A stretch of 29,390 nucleotides of DNA from DATNBT01 sp964579765 (GTDB lineage Bacteria; Acidobacteriota; Vicinamibacteria; Vicinamibacterales; CAVVIG01). The stretch covers positions 1 to 29,390 of the forward strand of contig CAZOIK010000257.1 in NCBI GenBank assembly GCA_964579765.1. The letters are read 5' to 3'. The translations under genes and the position numbers were made by a program. The notes under the pieces are model-generated. The model was not told where the DNA came from, did not search any database, and saw only the letters and a program-made list of their open reading frames with translations. Below are positions 23,281 through 29,390 of the stretch, piece after piece. Position 1 is the first letter of the stretch. Every line of letters starts with the position of its first letter.

Positions 23281-24765
23281 ATGTCCGGACGTCGTGTGCC
23301 GTCGTATGCCCTGTCGATCCTGTTCGCGCTGGCGAGCGCCGCCAGTGCGCAGACACGCGCCCCGGCGCCACCACCGCCGCCGCAGGGACTGAAGGTCGGC
23401 GACGTGGACGTCACGATCGGCTGGCGGTCGCGCGCCGAGGTCTGGAACTGGTTCGAAGGCAGCGCCGGGAACAGCGACTACGCGTTCGGCCACTCGCAGC
23501 TGAGGATCGGCGTCGGCCAGAAGCGCACGCAGGCGGACTGGTTCGTGGAACTCGAGCAGCCGACGATCTTCGCGCTGCCGAACGACACCGTCGCGCCGGC
23601 TCCGCTCGGCCAGCTCGGGCTGGGCGGCACGTACTACGTCGCGAACGGCAACAGCGAGAACAACGCTTATCTGTTTCTCAAACAGGCATACGTGCAGCTG
23701 AAGCGGCTCGGCCCGAACAACGTCAGGCTGGGACGCTTCGAGTTCTTCGACGGCGTCGAAGCGCGGTCGTCCGACCCGCTCGTGACGAACATCGTGCAGA
23801 CGCGCATCGCGCACCGGCTGATCTCGAATTTCGGCTTCACGGCCGTCCAGCGGACGTTCGACGGCGGGCAGTATCAGTGGAACTCCGGCTCGCACAACAT
23901 CACGGCGTTCGGCGGCCGTCCGACGGAAGGCATCTTCCAGGTCAACGGCATGAAAGAAGTGGACGTCCAGACCTACTACGGCGCGTACAACGAGTCGGTG
24001 AAGACGGAGAACGGCGCCGGATCGCTGCGCGTGTTCGGCATCGGCTACATCGATACGCGATCGACGGTGCTCAAGACAGACAACCGGCCGACGGCGATCC
24101 GCACGGCCGATCAGAACGACGTCAAGCTCGGCACCTGGGGCGCCGACTACGTCCACGTGTTCCACACGAAGGACGCGGGCACCTGGGACGTGCTCGGCTG
24201 GGGCGTCGTCCAGACGGGCGCATGGGGCACCCTCAGGCAGCGCGCCGGCGCGTTCGTCGCCGAAGCGGGCTGGCAGTCGGCGTCGAGCGCGCTCAAGCCG
24301 TGGATCAGCGGCGGCTACTCGTTCGGCAGCGGCGACTCGAACCCGAACGACTCGACCAACGGCACGTTCTTCCAGCTGCTGACGACCCCGCGGCAGTACG
24401 CGCGGTTTCCCTTCTACAACATGATGAACAACGAAGACGCGTACGTGACGCTGAACGTCCGTCCCGTGCCGAAGCTCGCCGTGCGCAGCGAACTGCACGC
24501 GCTGTCACTGGCCGACGCGGCGGATCTCTGGTACTCGGGCGGCGGCGTGTTCCAGGAGAGCACGTTCGGCTTTTCGGGCCGCCCGAGCAACGGTCACACG
24601 GATCTCGGGACGGTGTGGGACATCAGCGGCGACTACCCGTTGACGCGCTCGTTCACGCTCTCCGTGTACTATGCCTGCGCATCGGGCGGCAGCGTGATCA
24701 ACAGCATCTATTCACGCAACCAGAACGGACAATTCGGGTACGTCGAGACGACGGTACATTTCTAA
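23281..24765 (+). CDS. Alginate-export-type outer-membrane porin
   Basis: 494 aa. The ATG at 23281 has an AAAGGAGG ribosome binding site. A signal peptide (PSYALSILFALASAASAQ) and a Pro-rich linker (APAPPPPPQG) are followed by VTIGWRSRAEVWNWFEGSAG, the usual opening of alginate_exp family barrels. Alternating hydrophobic strands run to the end, with AYLFLKQAYVQLKRLGPNNV and LGRFEFFDGVEA typical of the family. The last residues are VHF, the C-terminal aromatic signal for insertion by the BAM machinery. About 16-18 strands are expected. The substrate is uncertain: related porins pass acidic sugars or other small anions. It is followed after one nucleotide by a small membrane protein. Confidence 0.88.
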   Translation: MSGRRVPSYALSILFALASAASAQTRAPAPPPPPQGLKVGDVDVTIGWRSRAEVWNWFEGSAGNSDYAFGHSQLRIGVGQKRTQADWFVELEQPTIFALPNDTVAPAPLGQLGLGGTYYVANGNSENNAYLFLKQAYVQLKRLGPNNVRLGRFEFFDGVEARSSDPLVTNIVQTRIAHRLISNFGFTAVQRTFDGGQYQWNSGSHNITAFGGRPTEGIFQVNGMKEVDVQTYYGAYNESVKTENGAGSLRVFGIGYIDTRSTVLKTDNRPTAIRTADQNDVKLGTWGADYVHVFHTKDAGTWDVLGWGVVQTGAWGTLRQRAGAFVAEAGWQSASSALKPWISGGYSFGSGDSNPNDSTNGTFFQLLTTPRQYARFPFYNMMNNEDAYVTLNVRPVPKLAVRSELHALSLADAADLWYSGGGVFQESTFGFSGRPSNGHTDLGTVWDISGDYPLTRSFTLSVYYACASGGSVINSIYSRNQNGQFGYVETTVHF

Positions 24766-24766
24766 C

Positions 24767-24976
24767 ATGAATGCAATCCGTATCGCTCTCACGCTCTTCA
24801 TCGCTGCGGTCGTCGTGATTCTCGCGACGGGTTGGGGCTGGACGAGCACGCATCAGCCTCCCGCACAGGCCGTCGCGAGCCACGTGATGCTCGGGCTGGC
24901 GATCGTCGCGAGCGTGATTGGCGTCGTGGCGATTTGGAGGGTTCAGGCGCGGCCTCGGTCAGCGCATCGTCCGTGA
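24767..24976 (+). CDS. Small membrane protein, two transmembrane segments
   Basis: 69 aa. The ATG at 24767 is one nucleotide after the porin stop, indicating translational coupling. Two hydrophobic helices are visible (IALTLFIAAVVVILATGWGW and ASHVMLGLAIVASVIGVVAI) with a short periplasmic or cytoplasmic loop (TSTHQPPAQAV). No family is recognised. It overlaps the 3' end of the convergent mptG gene by 18 nt. The arrangement makes it real more likely than a random open frame, but conservation is unknown. Confidence 0.65.
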   Translation: MNAIRIALTLFIAAVVVILATGWGWTSTHQPPAQAVASHVMLGLAIVASVIGVVAIWRVQARPRSAHRP

Positions 24977-25936
24977 CACGCACGCGCCCTGCGAGCGGAA
25001 CGGTCCTTCGTACACGACGCCGCTCGCGCCCACCGCGCCGCGGACGCGCTCGGCCAGCGCCGCACCCGCGTCTTCGCCGTCCACGACGCCGTACACGGTC
25101 GGCCCCCACGAGCTCTGTCCGACGCCGGCGGCGCCCCACTGCGGCATGCGCGCGACGAGATCCGCGCTCATGCCGGCGGCGAACGTCCCGCCCTGAACCG
25201 ACGCGAACCAGCGGCCGGTGATCGACTGAATGGCCGTCAGCGCGGCGCCGAACGCGTCGATGTCCGCGTCCGCCACCGCCGGCAGCAGGCTCATGAGCAC
25301 CAGATGCGCGACGCGCTCGACGTCCCGCTCGTCAACCGGCGGCAGCTGTCCCAGCGCTTCGGCCTCGTGGGCGCCGCTCATCCCGCCGCCCACGTTGGGG
25401 ACGGCCACGACGCAGCGCCAGGACGACGGGAACGGAATGCGCGCGACGAGCGGCGCGACGCCCTCGCCCTCGCGGCGCCTGCCGCCCTCGACGACAAGTC
25501 CGCCGCCTGCGAACGTCCACGTGCCAATGGCCGATCGCTTCGTGCGTCCCACGGCGCGCGCCAGCTCGGGGACGTCGGCGCTGACGCCGAGGACTTCGGC
25601 CATCGCGCGCGCCACGGCCAGCGCGAGCTGCGTCCCCGAGCCGAGACCGGCGTGGCTCGGCAGCGTGCGCTCGACGCGCACGTGCACGCCCGCCTTCGCG
25701 CCGAAGTGCGCCTGAAAGCGGCGCGCGAACTCGGCGGCGCGGTCGGCGTCTTCGCCCTCGACACAGAGCGCGTCCGACGGCCGCGCCGACACGCGCAGCG
25801 TGGGAGCGGGAGCCGACGCGCCGATACCGCCAAACCGGCGGCCGAGCGCGCCGCGAAGGTCGAGGACGCCGAAATGAAGCCGCGCGGCGGTCTCAACGAC
25901 GACGTCTTCGAGGGCGGTGTCCGGGCGCGCCGTCAC
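24959..25936 (-). CDS. mptG: Beta-ribofuranosylaminobenzene 5'-phosphate synthase (MptG)
   Basis: 325 aa, GHMP-kinase fold. It opens with ETAARLHFGVLDLRGALGRR, typical of RFAP synthases, and has the phosphate loop LPSHAGLGSGTQLALAVARA (GLGSGTQ about 97-103). Later motifs are SAIGTWTFAGGGLVVEGG, VAVPNVGGGMSGAHEAEALG and GVGQSSWGPTVYGVVDGE. The enzyme condenses 4-aminobenzoate with phosphoribosyl pyrophosphate, with loss of CO2 and pyrophosphate, the committed step to H4MPT. It is the last gene of the cluster; its GTG start overlaps the DUF447 stop (GTGA). Adjacent pabA and pabB would supply its aminobenzoate. Presence marks a bacterium with the H4MPT C1 pathway. Confidence 0.92.
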   Translation of the reverse strand: MTARPDTALEDVVVETAARLHFGVLDLRGALGRRFGGIGASAPAPTLRVSARPSDALCVEGEDADRAAEFARRFQAHFGAKAGVHVRVERTLPSHAGLGSGTQLALAVARAMAEVLGVSADVPELARAVGRTKRSAIGTWTFAGGGLVVEGGRRREGEGVAPLVARIPFPSSWRCVVAVPNVGGGMSGAHEAEALGQLPPVDERDVERVAHLVLMSLLPAVADADIDAFGAALTAIQSITGRWFASVQGGTFAAGMSADLVARMPQWGAAGVGQSSWGPTVYGVVDGEDAGAALAERVRGAVGASGVVYEGPFRSQGACVSRTMR

Positions 25937-26499
25937 GCCTCACCGGAGGCGCGCGGCGCCGATCGAATGAAGTCCGAGAGCAGCGCCATCGCGTCGCGCT
26001 CGTGCGGGCCCGCGGTCTTGTCCACGAGCACCTGCAGCCGCTCCAGTTCGCTCTCGAGGAACGCCCGCGGCAGCAGGTGCACGCGGGTCGCGTAGATGGC
26101 CGCTTCGATGACGGCGTGACACGCGCGGTTGAAGCCGACGAACTCGCGGCGCAGGCCGCGGTGCACCACGCCGGTCTCGATGCGCGCGCGCGGCGGGCTG
26201 GCGTCCACGGCCCGCACCGTCACTTCGCGCCACGAACAGCAGTCGGCCAGCACGACGCCGTCAACCGCGGACGCGGGCACCGTCTCGTAGACAGGATTGG
26301 AGATTGCCGCGCGGGCGAACACACGCACGTCGTCGGTGAGGTTGACGACCGCGACGCCGCTGGCGGCGACGTTCCGATAGGTCGCCGTGTCGATGAACGG
26401 CTTGAGCACGATGGTCTCGTCGCCCCACTCGACGCCCATCGGCGCGCAGTTGACGCCGCCGCCTGGTCCGCGAGTCGTGACGATCGTCTCGACGATCAA
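25933..26499 (-). CDS. DUF447 family protein (H4MPT-cluster flavin-fold)
   Basis: 188 aa from a TTG at 26497-26499, overlapping the pabA stop (TTGA) with GGAG 8 nt upstream; earlier starts would add residues unlike the family. The N-terminal part IVETIVTTRGPGGGVNCAPM and KPFIDTATYRNVAASGVAVV matches DUF447, an FMN-binding-like split barrel of archaea and H4MPT-using bacteria. The C-terminal helical part (GFNRACHAVIEAAIYATRVH) completes it. Its exact step in H4MPT synthesis or reduction is not established. Position between pabA and mptG is the main functional clue. Confidence 0.85.
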   Translation of the reverse strand: MIVETIVTTRGPGGGVNCAPMGVEWGDETIVLKPFIDTATYRNVAASGVAVVNLTDDVRVFARAAISNPVYETVPASAVDGVVLADCCSWREVTVRAVDASPPRARIETGVVHRGLRREFVGFNRACHAVIEAAIYATRVHLLPRAFLESELERLQVLVDKTAGPHERDAMALLSDFIRSAPRASGEA

Positions 26500-27185
26500 C
26501 GCACCAGCTCCACGGCGGGCGGTTCGAACGCCGGAGGCGCGCTGGAGGTGACGGGCGGGCCCGACAGGACCCGCGTCGCGCCGTCGGCGCCGGCCGATCG
26601 ATCGTCCACGCGCGCGTCCGCACCGTGCAGGAAGCGATCGAGCATCCAGTAGCCGTACTCGGTGGCGGCCGACTCGGGATGGAACTGGACGCCGAACACC
26701 GGATGTGACCGATGCTCCACCGCCATGATGGCGCCGTCGTCTGCGGCGGTGGCCGTGACGCGCAGACACGACGGCAGCGACGCCGGCGCGATCACGAGCG
26801 AGTGATAGCGCGCCGCCTCGAACGGCGACGGCACGCCCGCGAGCAGCCGCGATTCGTCGTGAACGATCGCCGACGTCCGTCCGTGCACGGGACGGCGCGC
26901 GCGGACGATGTCGCCGCCGTACGCGGCGGCGATGCACTGGTGGCCGAGACAGACGCCGAGGATCGGGAGCATGGAGCCGAAGCGGCGGACGAGATCGGTG
27001 GAGATGCCGGCCTCGCGCGGCGAGCACGGCCCTGGCGACAGGATCACATGCGTGGGCGCCAGCGAGGCGACGGCGTCGAGCGTGAGCGCGTCGTTGCGGA
27101 CCACGAGCGCGTCTTCGCCGAGCTCGCGCACGTAGCGCGCGAGGTTGTGCACGAAGGAATCGTAGTTGTCGATCAGCAGAACCAT
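26496..27185 (-). CDS. pabA: Aminodeoxychorismate synthase glutamine amidotransferase (PabA)
   Basis: 229 aa from ATG 27183-27185, one nucleotide inside the pabB stop (TGATG). A class I glutamine amidotransferase: LLIDNYDSFVHNLARYVREL, ILSPGPCSPREAG, the nucleophile elbow GVCLGHQCIAAAYGG (Cys79) and GVQFHPESAATEYG (His169, Glu171). It releases ammonia from glutamine for PabB. The same subunit type can serve anthranilate synthase, but adjacency to a PabB with the Lys signature and to mptG points to 4-aminobenzoate. A C-terminal tail of about 40 residues (ADARVDDRSAGADGATRVL onward) exceeds the usual length and has low complexity. Confidence 0.93.
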   Translation of the reverse strand: MVLLIDNYDSFVHNLARYVRELGEDALVVRNDALTLDAVASLAPTHVILSPGPCSPREAGISTDLVRRFGSMLPILGVCLGHQCIAAAYGGDIVRARRPVHGRTSAIVHDESRLLAGVPSPFEAARYHSLVIAPASLPSCLRVTATAADDGAIMAVEHRSHPVFGVQFHPESAATEYGYWMLDRFLHGADARVDDRSAGADGATRVLSGPPVTSSAPPAFEPPAVELVR

Positions 27186-28567
27186 CAACGAACGGGGGCG
27201 AGCGCGTCGATCACGCCTCGGGCTTTGTCGAGCGTCTCGCGATACTCCTGCTCGACGTCCGAGTCGGCGACAATGCCGCCTCCTGCGCTCAAGTATACGC
27301 GACCGTCCCGCGCGACGGCCGTGCGGATGGCGATGTTGGTGTCGAGCTCACCCGTGGCGCTCACGTATCCGATCGCGCCGCAGTACACGCCGCGCGCCGA
27401 CGGCTCGAGCTCGGCGATGATCTCCATCGCACGCAGCTTCGGCGCGCCGGTAATCGACCCGCCCGGGAAGGCCGCGCGCAGCAGATCGAGCGCGTCGCGA
27501 CCAGGCGCGAGCTCGCCGACGACGGTGGACACCAGGTGATGCACGGTCGCGAAATGCTCGAGCGCGAACAGCTCGCGCACGCGGACCGATCCCGGCGCGC
27601 ACACGCGCGACAGGTCGTTGCGGATGAGATCGACGATCATCAGGTTCTCGGCGCGATCTTTCGCGCTCTCGACGAGCGCGCGGCCGAGCGCCGCGTCGTG
27701 CTCGGGGCCGAGGCCACGCGGCCGCGTGCCCTTGATCGGCCGCGTCTCGACACGCCCCGCGGCGTCCACCCGCAGGAAGCGTTCGGGCGACGCACTGAGC
27801 ACCGCCGCCTCGGGCAGTTCGACGAACGCGGCGAACGGCGCCGGGTTGTGCGTGCGCAGGCGGCAGTACAGATCCCATGGCGATTCCGACAACGGCGCCT
27901 CGAAGCGCTGCGACAGGTTTGCCTGGAAGATGTCGCCCGCGAAGATGTAGTCGCGCACGCGCGTGACGGCGTCGAGATAGCCGTCGTGCGTGAACGACGA
28001 GCGCAGGCCGAGACGCGGATCGATCCAGTCGGCGGCGATCGGATAGGAGGCAGGGCGATCGCGGTCCTGAAAGGGCCGCGCTGCGTGTGTCCGTAGGGCG
28101 GCCCTCTCAGGGGCGCCGATCAGCTCCAACGCTCTGTCCCGGCTCCGCTCGTCGCGCGCGACGACCCATGCGCGCGATGCGTCGTGATCCCAGGCAACGA
28201 CCCAGTCGTAGATGCCGAAGACCACGTCCGGCAGATCGAGATCGTCGTGGCGCGCCGCCGGCAGCCGTTCGAGCGCGCGGCCCCACTCGTAGGCGAGAAA
28301 GCCCATCGCGCCGGTTTGAAACGGCGGCAGTCCGGTAATCGGCGCGGCCGCACGCGGCGCCAGCAGACGGCGTACCTCGTCGAGCGCGCCGCCCGCGTCG
28401 GCGGCCTTGCGCCGCACCACCGCCGCGGGCTCGGCGCCGAGGAAGGAATAGCGGCCGAGCGCCGCGTCGCGCCGCGCGCTGTCGAGGAAAATGCGATACG
28501 GCAGCCCCTCGAGCCGCGCGCAGCACCGCGTCGGATCGGGTGCCGGCGACAGCTCGTGCGCGATCAT
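27185..28567 (-). CDS. pabB: Aminodeoxychorismate synthase component I (PabB)
   Basis: 460 aa. The ATG at 28565-28567 overlaps the upstream stop (ATGA). The chorismate-binding domain (from about 195) has DYIFAGDIFQANLSQRFEAP, TRPIKGTRPRG (Lys279), NLMIVDLIRNDLSRV, FPGGSITGAPKLRAMEII and SAGGGIVADSDVEQEYRETL. The PIKGT signature, with Lys where anthranilate synthases have Ala, identifies PabB; the Lys attacks C2 of chorismate. No lyase domain is fused, so a separate PabC is needed. Residues about 151-169 (APERAALRTHAARPFQDR) come from an in-frame pair of REP palindromes in the linker before the catalytic domain. It is operonic with pabA and mptG. Confidence 0.93.
   Translation of the reverse strand: MIAHELSPAPDPTRCCARLEGLPYRIFLDSARRDAALGRYSFLGAEPAAVVRRKAADAGGALDEVRRLLAPRAAAPITGLPPFQTGAMGFLAYEWGRALERLPAARHDDLDLPDVVFGIYDWVVAWDHDASRAWVVARDERSRDRALELIGAPERAALRTHAARPFQDRDRPASYPIAADWIDPRLGLRSSFTHDGYLDAVTRVRDYIFAGDIFQANLSQRFEAPLSESPWDLYCRLRTHNPAPFAAFVELPEAAVLSASPERFLRVDAAGRVETRPIKGTRPRGLGPEHDAALGRALVESAKDRAENLMIVDLIRNDLSRVCAPGSVRVRELFALEHFATVHHLVSTVVGELAPGRDALDLLRAAFPGGSITGAPKLRAMEIIAELEPSARGVYCGAIGYVSATGELDTNIAIRTAVARDGRVYLSAGGGIVADSDVEQEYRETLDKARGVIDALAPVR
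28061..28117. repeat. REP palindrome pair inside the pabB coding sequence
   Basis: On the plus strand GCGGTCCTGAAAGGGCCGCG (28061-28080) with CTGCG following, then TGTGTCC, then a GTAG-headed unit (28093-28117) starting GTAGGGCGGCCCTCTCAGGG. Both unit types match those at 8537-8590, in the other order. The insertion keeps the pabB frame open. Confidence 0.75.
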
Positions 28568-29390
28568 GGCCGCGTGCGTCCCGTCGTCCCTGTCACACCT
28601 GTCGCGCTCAGCCGTACGCGTCCGCCGGATGCAGCATCCGATGGTGTGAGATAGCCCCACGACAACGGGCCGTCCTGCCGGTACGTTTTGCCGAGCGTCA
28701 CGGCCAGGCTCGCCCGCGCGAGTTCGGCGCCGAGATAAAACGCGTGCGCCGGATCGGCCACCGCGAGCTGCGCGAAGATCTCGCGCACGTCCGTGCCGCG
28801 CACGAACACCCGGTTGTTGAGGACGGTGATGGCCTCGCGATCGGCAAAGATGCGGAAGTTCGGATCGGTGAGGCTCGCCTGCAGCGCGCGCAGTTCGTCC
28901 GGCGAGTAGGTCAGCGGATCGGGATCCTTGACGGTCACCAGCCGATCGTCGATCCCTTTCGGAATGGTGCGGCGCACGACCGCGTAGTGCATCAGCCGGC
29001 GCGCCACGTCGAGTTCGCGCACGGCGCCTCGCGCCCACGGAATCACTTCCGTCGTGAGGACGGCGTGAATGCGCAGTTCCTGGCAGACGGCCGCCAGCAG
29101 CGCGTTGACGCCCGTCGAATCGGCCGCGGTGAGCTCGGTGAGGTTGCCGACGCCCATCAGCATCTCGGCGTCGGGATAACGCCGGCGCGTCTCCGCATAT
29201 CGCTCGAGCGACGCCATGAACCCGAAGCCGATCGGCTCGAGAATCGGATCGACGAGGTAGCGCACCTTGCGGCGCTCGAGCTCGGCGAGCGTCGGCTCGA
29301 GCGTCTCGAGGGCGCCGCCCAGCTCGGGCACCGCGACCACACGGGCGGATGTGCCGGCGAGATCGCCGACGACGTCCAGGTTTGACGTGT
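28564..29390 (-). CDS. DUF6513 / dihydropteroate-synthase-like protein (N-terminus beyond window)
   Basis: The last 275 codons or so are present; the frame is open to the right edge (SNLDVVGDLAGTSARVVAVP), so the true start is outside. The TIM-barrel pattern PILEPIGFGFMASLERYAET, PDAEMLMGVGNLTELTAADS and VNALLAAVCQELRIHAVLTT belongs to the dihydropteroate-synthase-like proteins found with H4MPT genes. The tail after about residue 170 of this fragment (DREAITVLNNRVFVRGTDVR, DPAHAFYLGAELARASLAVT, LGKTYRQDGPLSWGYL) is the extra domain of this group. It likely acts in pterin-aminobenzoate assembly, but the exact reaction is not firmly assigned. It overlaps pabB by 4 nt. Confidence 0.85.
   Translation of the reverse strand, partial: TSNLDVVGDLAGTSARVVAVPELGGALETLEPTLAELERRKVRYLVDPILEPIGFGFMASLERYAETRRRYPDAEMLMGVGNLTELTAADSTGVNALLAAVCQELRIHAVLTTEVIPWARGAVRELDVARRLMHYAVVRRTIPKGIDDRLVTVKDPDPLTYSPDELRALQASLTDPNFRIFADREAITVLNNRVFVRGTDVREIFAQLAVADPAHAFYLGAELARASLAVTLGKTYRQDGPLSWGYLTPSDAASGGRVRLSATGVTGTTGRTRP

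Noticed and set aside
25933..27027. A longer frame extending the DUF447 gene upstream through pabA
   Set aside because: The extra residues are a frame-shifted reading of pabA. The TTG overlapping the pabA stop fits the family start and has GGAG upstream.
27185..28567. Anthranilate synthase component I instead of PabB
   Set aside because: The signature reads PIKGTRPRG, with the lysine typical of PabB, and the neighbours belong to aminobenzoate and H4MPT synthesis.

Overview
This is a GC-rich, gene-dense bacterial chromosome segment. The best guess is Acidobacteriota, probably Vicinamibacterales. That guess rests on the secreted DUF6152 protein, the neighbouring secreted 'DLSGVW' paralogs, a bacterial tetrahydromethanopterin (H4MPT) cofactor cluster and abundant small palindromic repeats. 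It is an inference from gene content, with no marker gene in the window to confirm it. I see no tRNA, rRNA, CRISPR array, transposase or phage gene.

Layout. 1-2571: a divergent cluster of small secreted proteins of unknown function (DUF6152 plus two or three related proteins). 2807-3790: a bacterial deoxyhypusine-synthase-like enzyme. 3792-11493 (minus strand): a catabolic cluster for protocatechuate/gallate 4,5-ring cleavage. In transcription order it holds a DUF6282 amidohydrolase-like protein, ligC, ligJ, ligK/proA, a fused ligAB-type dioxygenase, an aromatic-acid MFS transporter, a DUF1932 dehydrogenase and a small membrane protein. No canonical LigI lactonase is present, and the DUF6282 protein is the obvious candidate to fill that step. 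11523-16279: a secreted serine hydrolase, a Crp/Fnr regulator flanked by two small Cys-rich proteins, an octaheme cytochrome c and an exported one-Cys MsrA. 16465-24976: a periplasmic PQQ-type sugar dehydrogenase, an SMP-30-like beta-propeller, a two-domain M16 peptidase, a secreted double-VOC protein overlapping an arylamine N-acetyltransferase, and an alginate-export-type porin with a small membrane protein. 24959-29390 (minus strand): a tightly overlapping cluster of a DUF6513/dihydropteroate-synthase-like protein (partial), pabB, pabA, DUF447 and beta-RFAP synthase (mptG). This is the signature of H4MPT biosynthesis.

The genes suggest a heterotroph that degrades lignin-derived aromatics. 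Methoxylated aromatics feed such pathways and release C1 units on demethylation, and H4MPT is a C1 carrier, so the two clusters may be functionally linked (inference; no demethylase lies in the window).

The most unusual signal is non-coding. A roughly 88-bp sequence occurs four times, on both strands, each time directly upstream of a start codon and carrying that gene's ribosome binding site. It contains a 9-bp GC hairpin whose pairing is kept by matched changes and a G-U wobble. Separately, short GTAG-headed palindromes of REP type sit at gene ends, fill the ligJ-ligK gap, and one pair lies in frame inside pabB.
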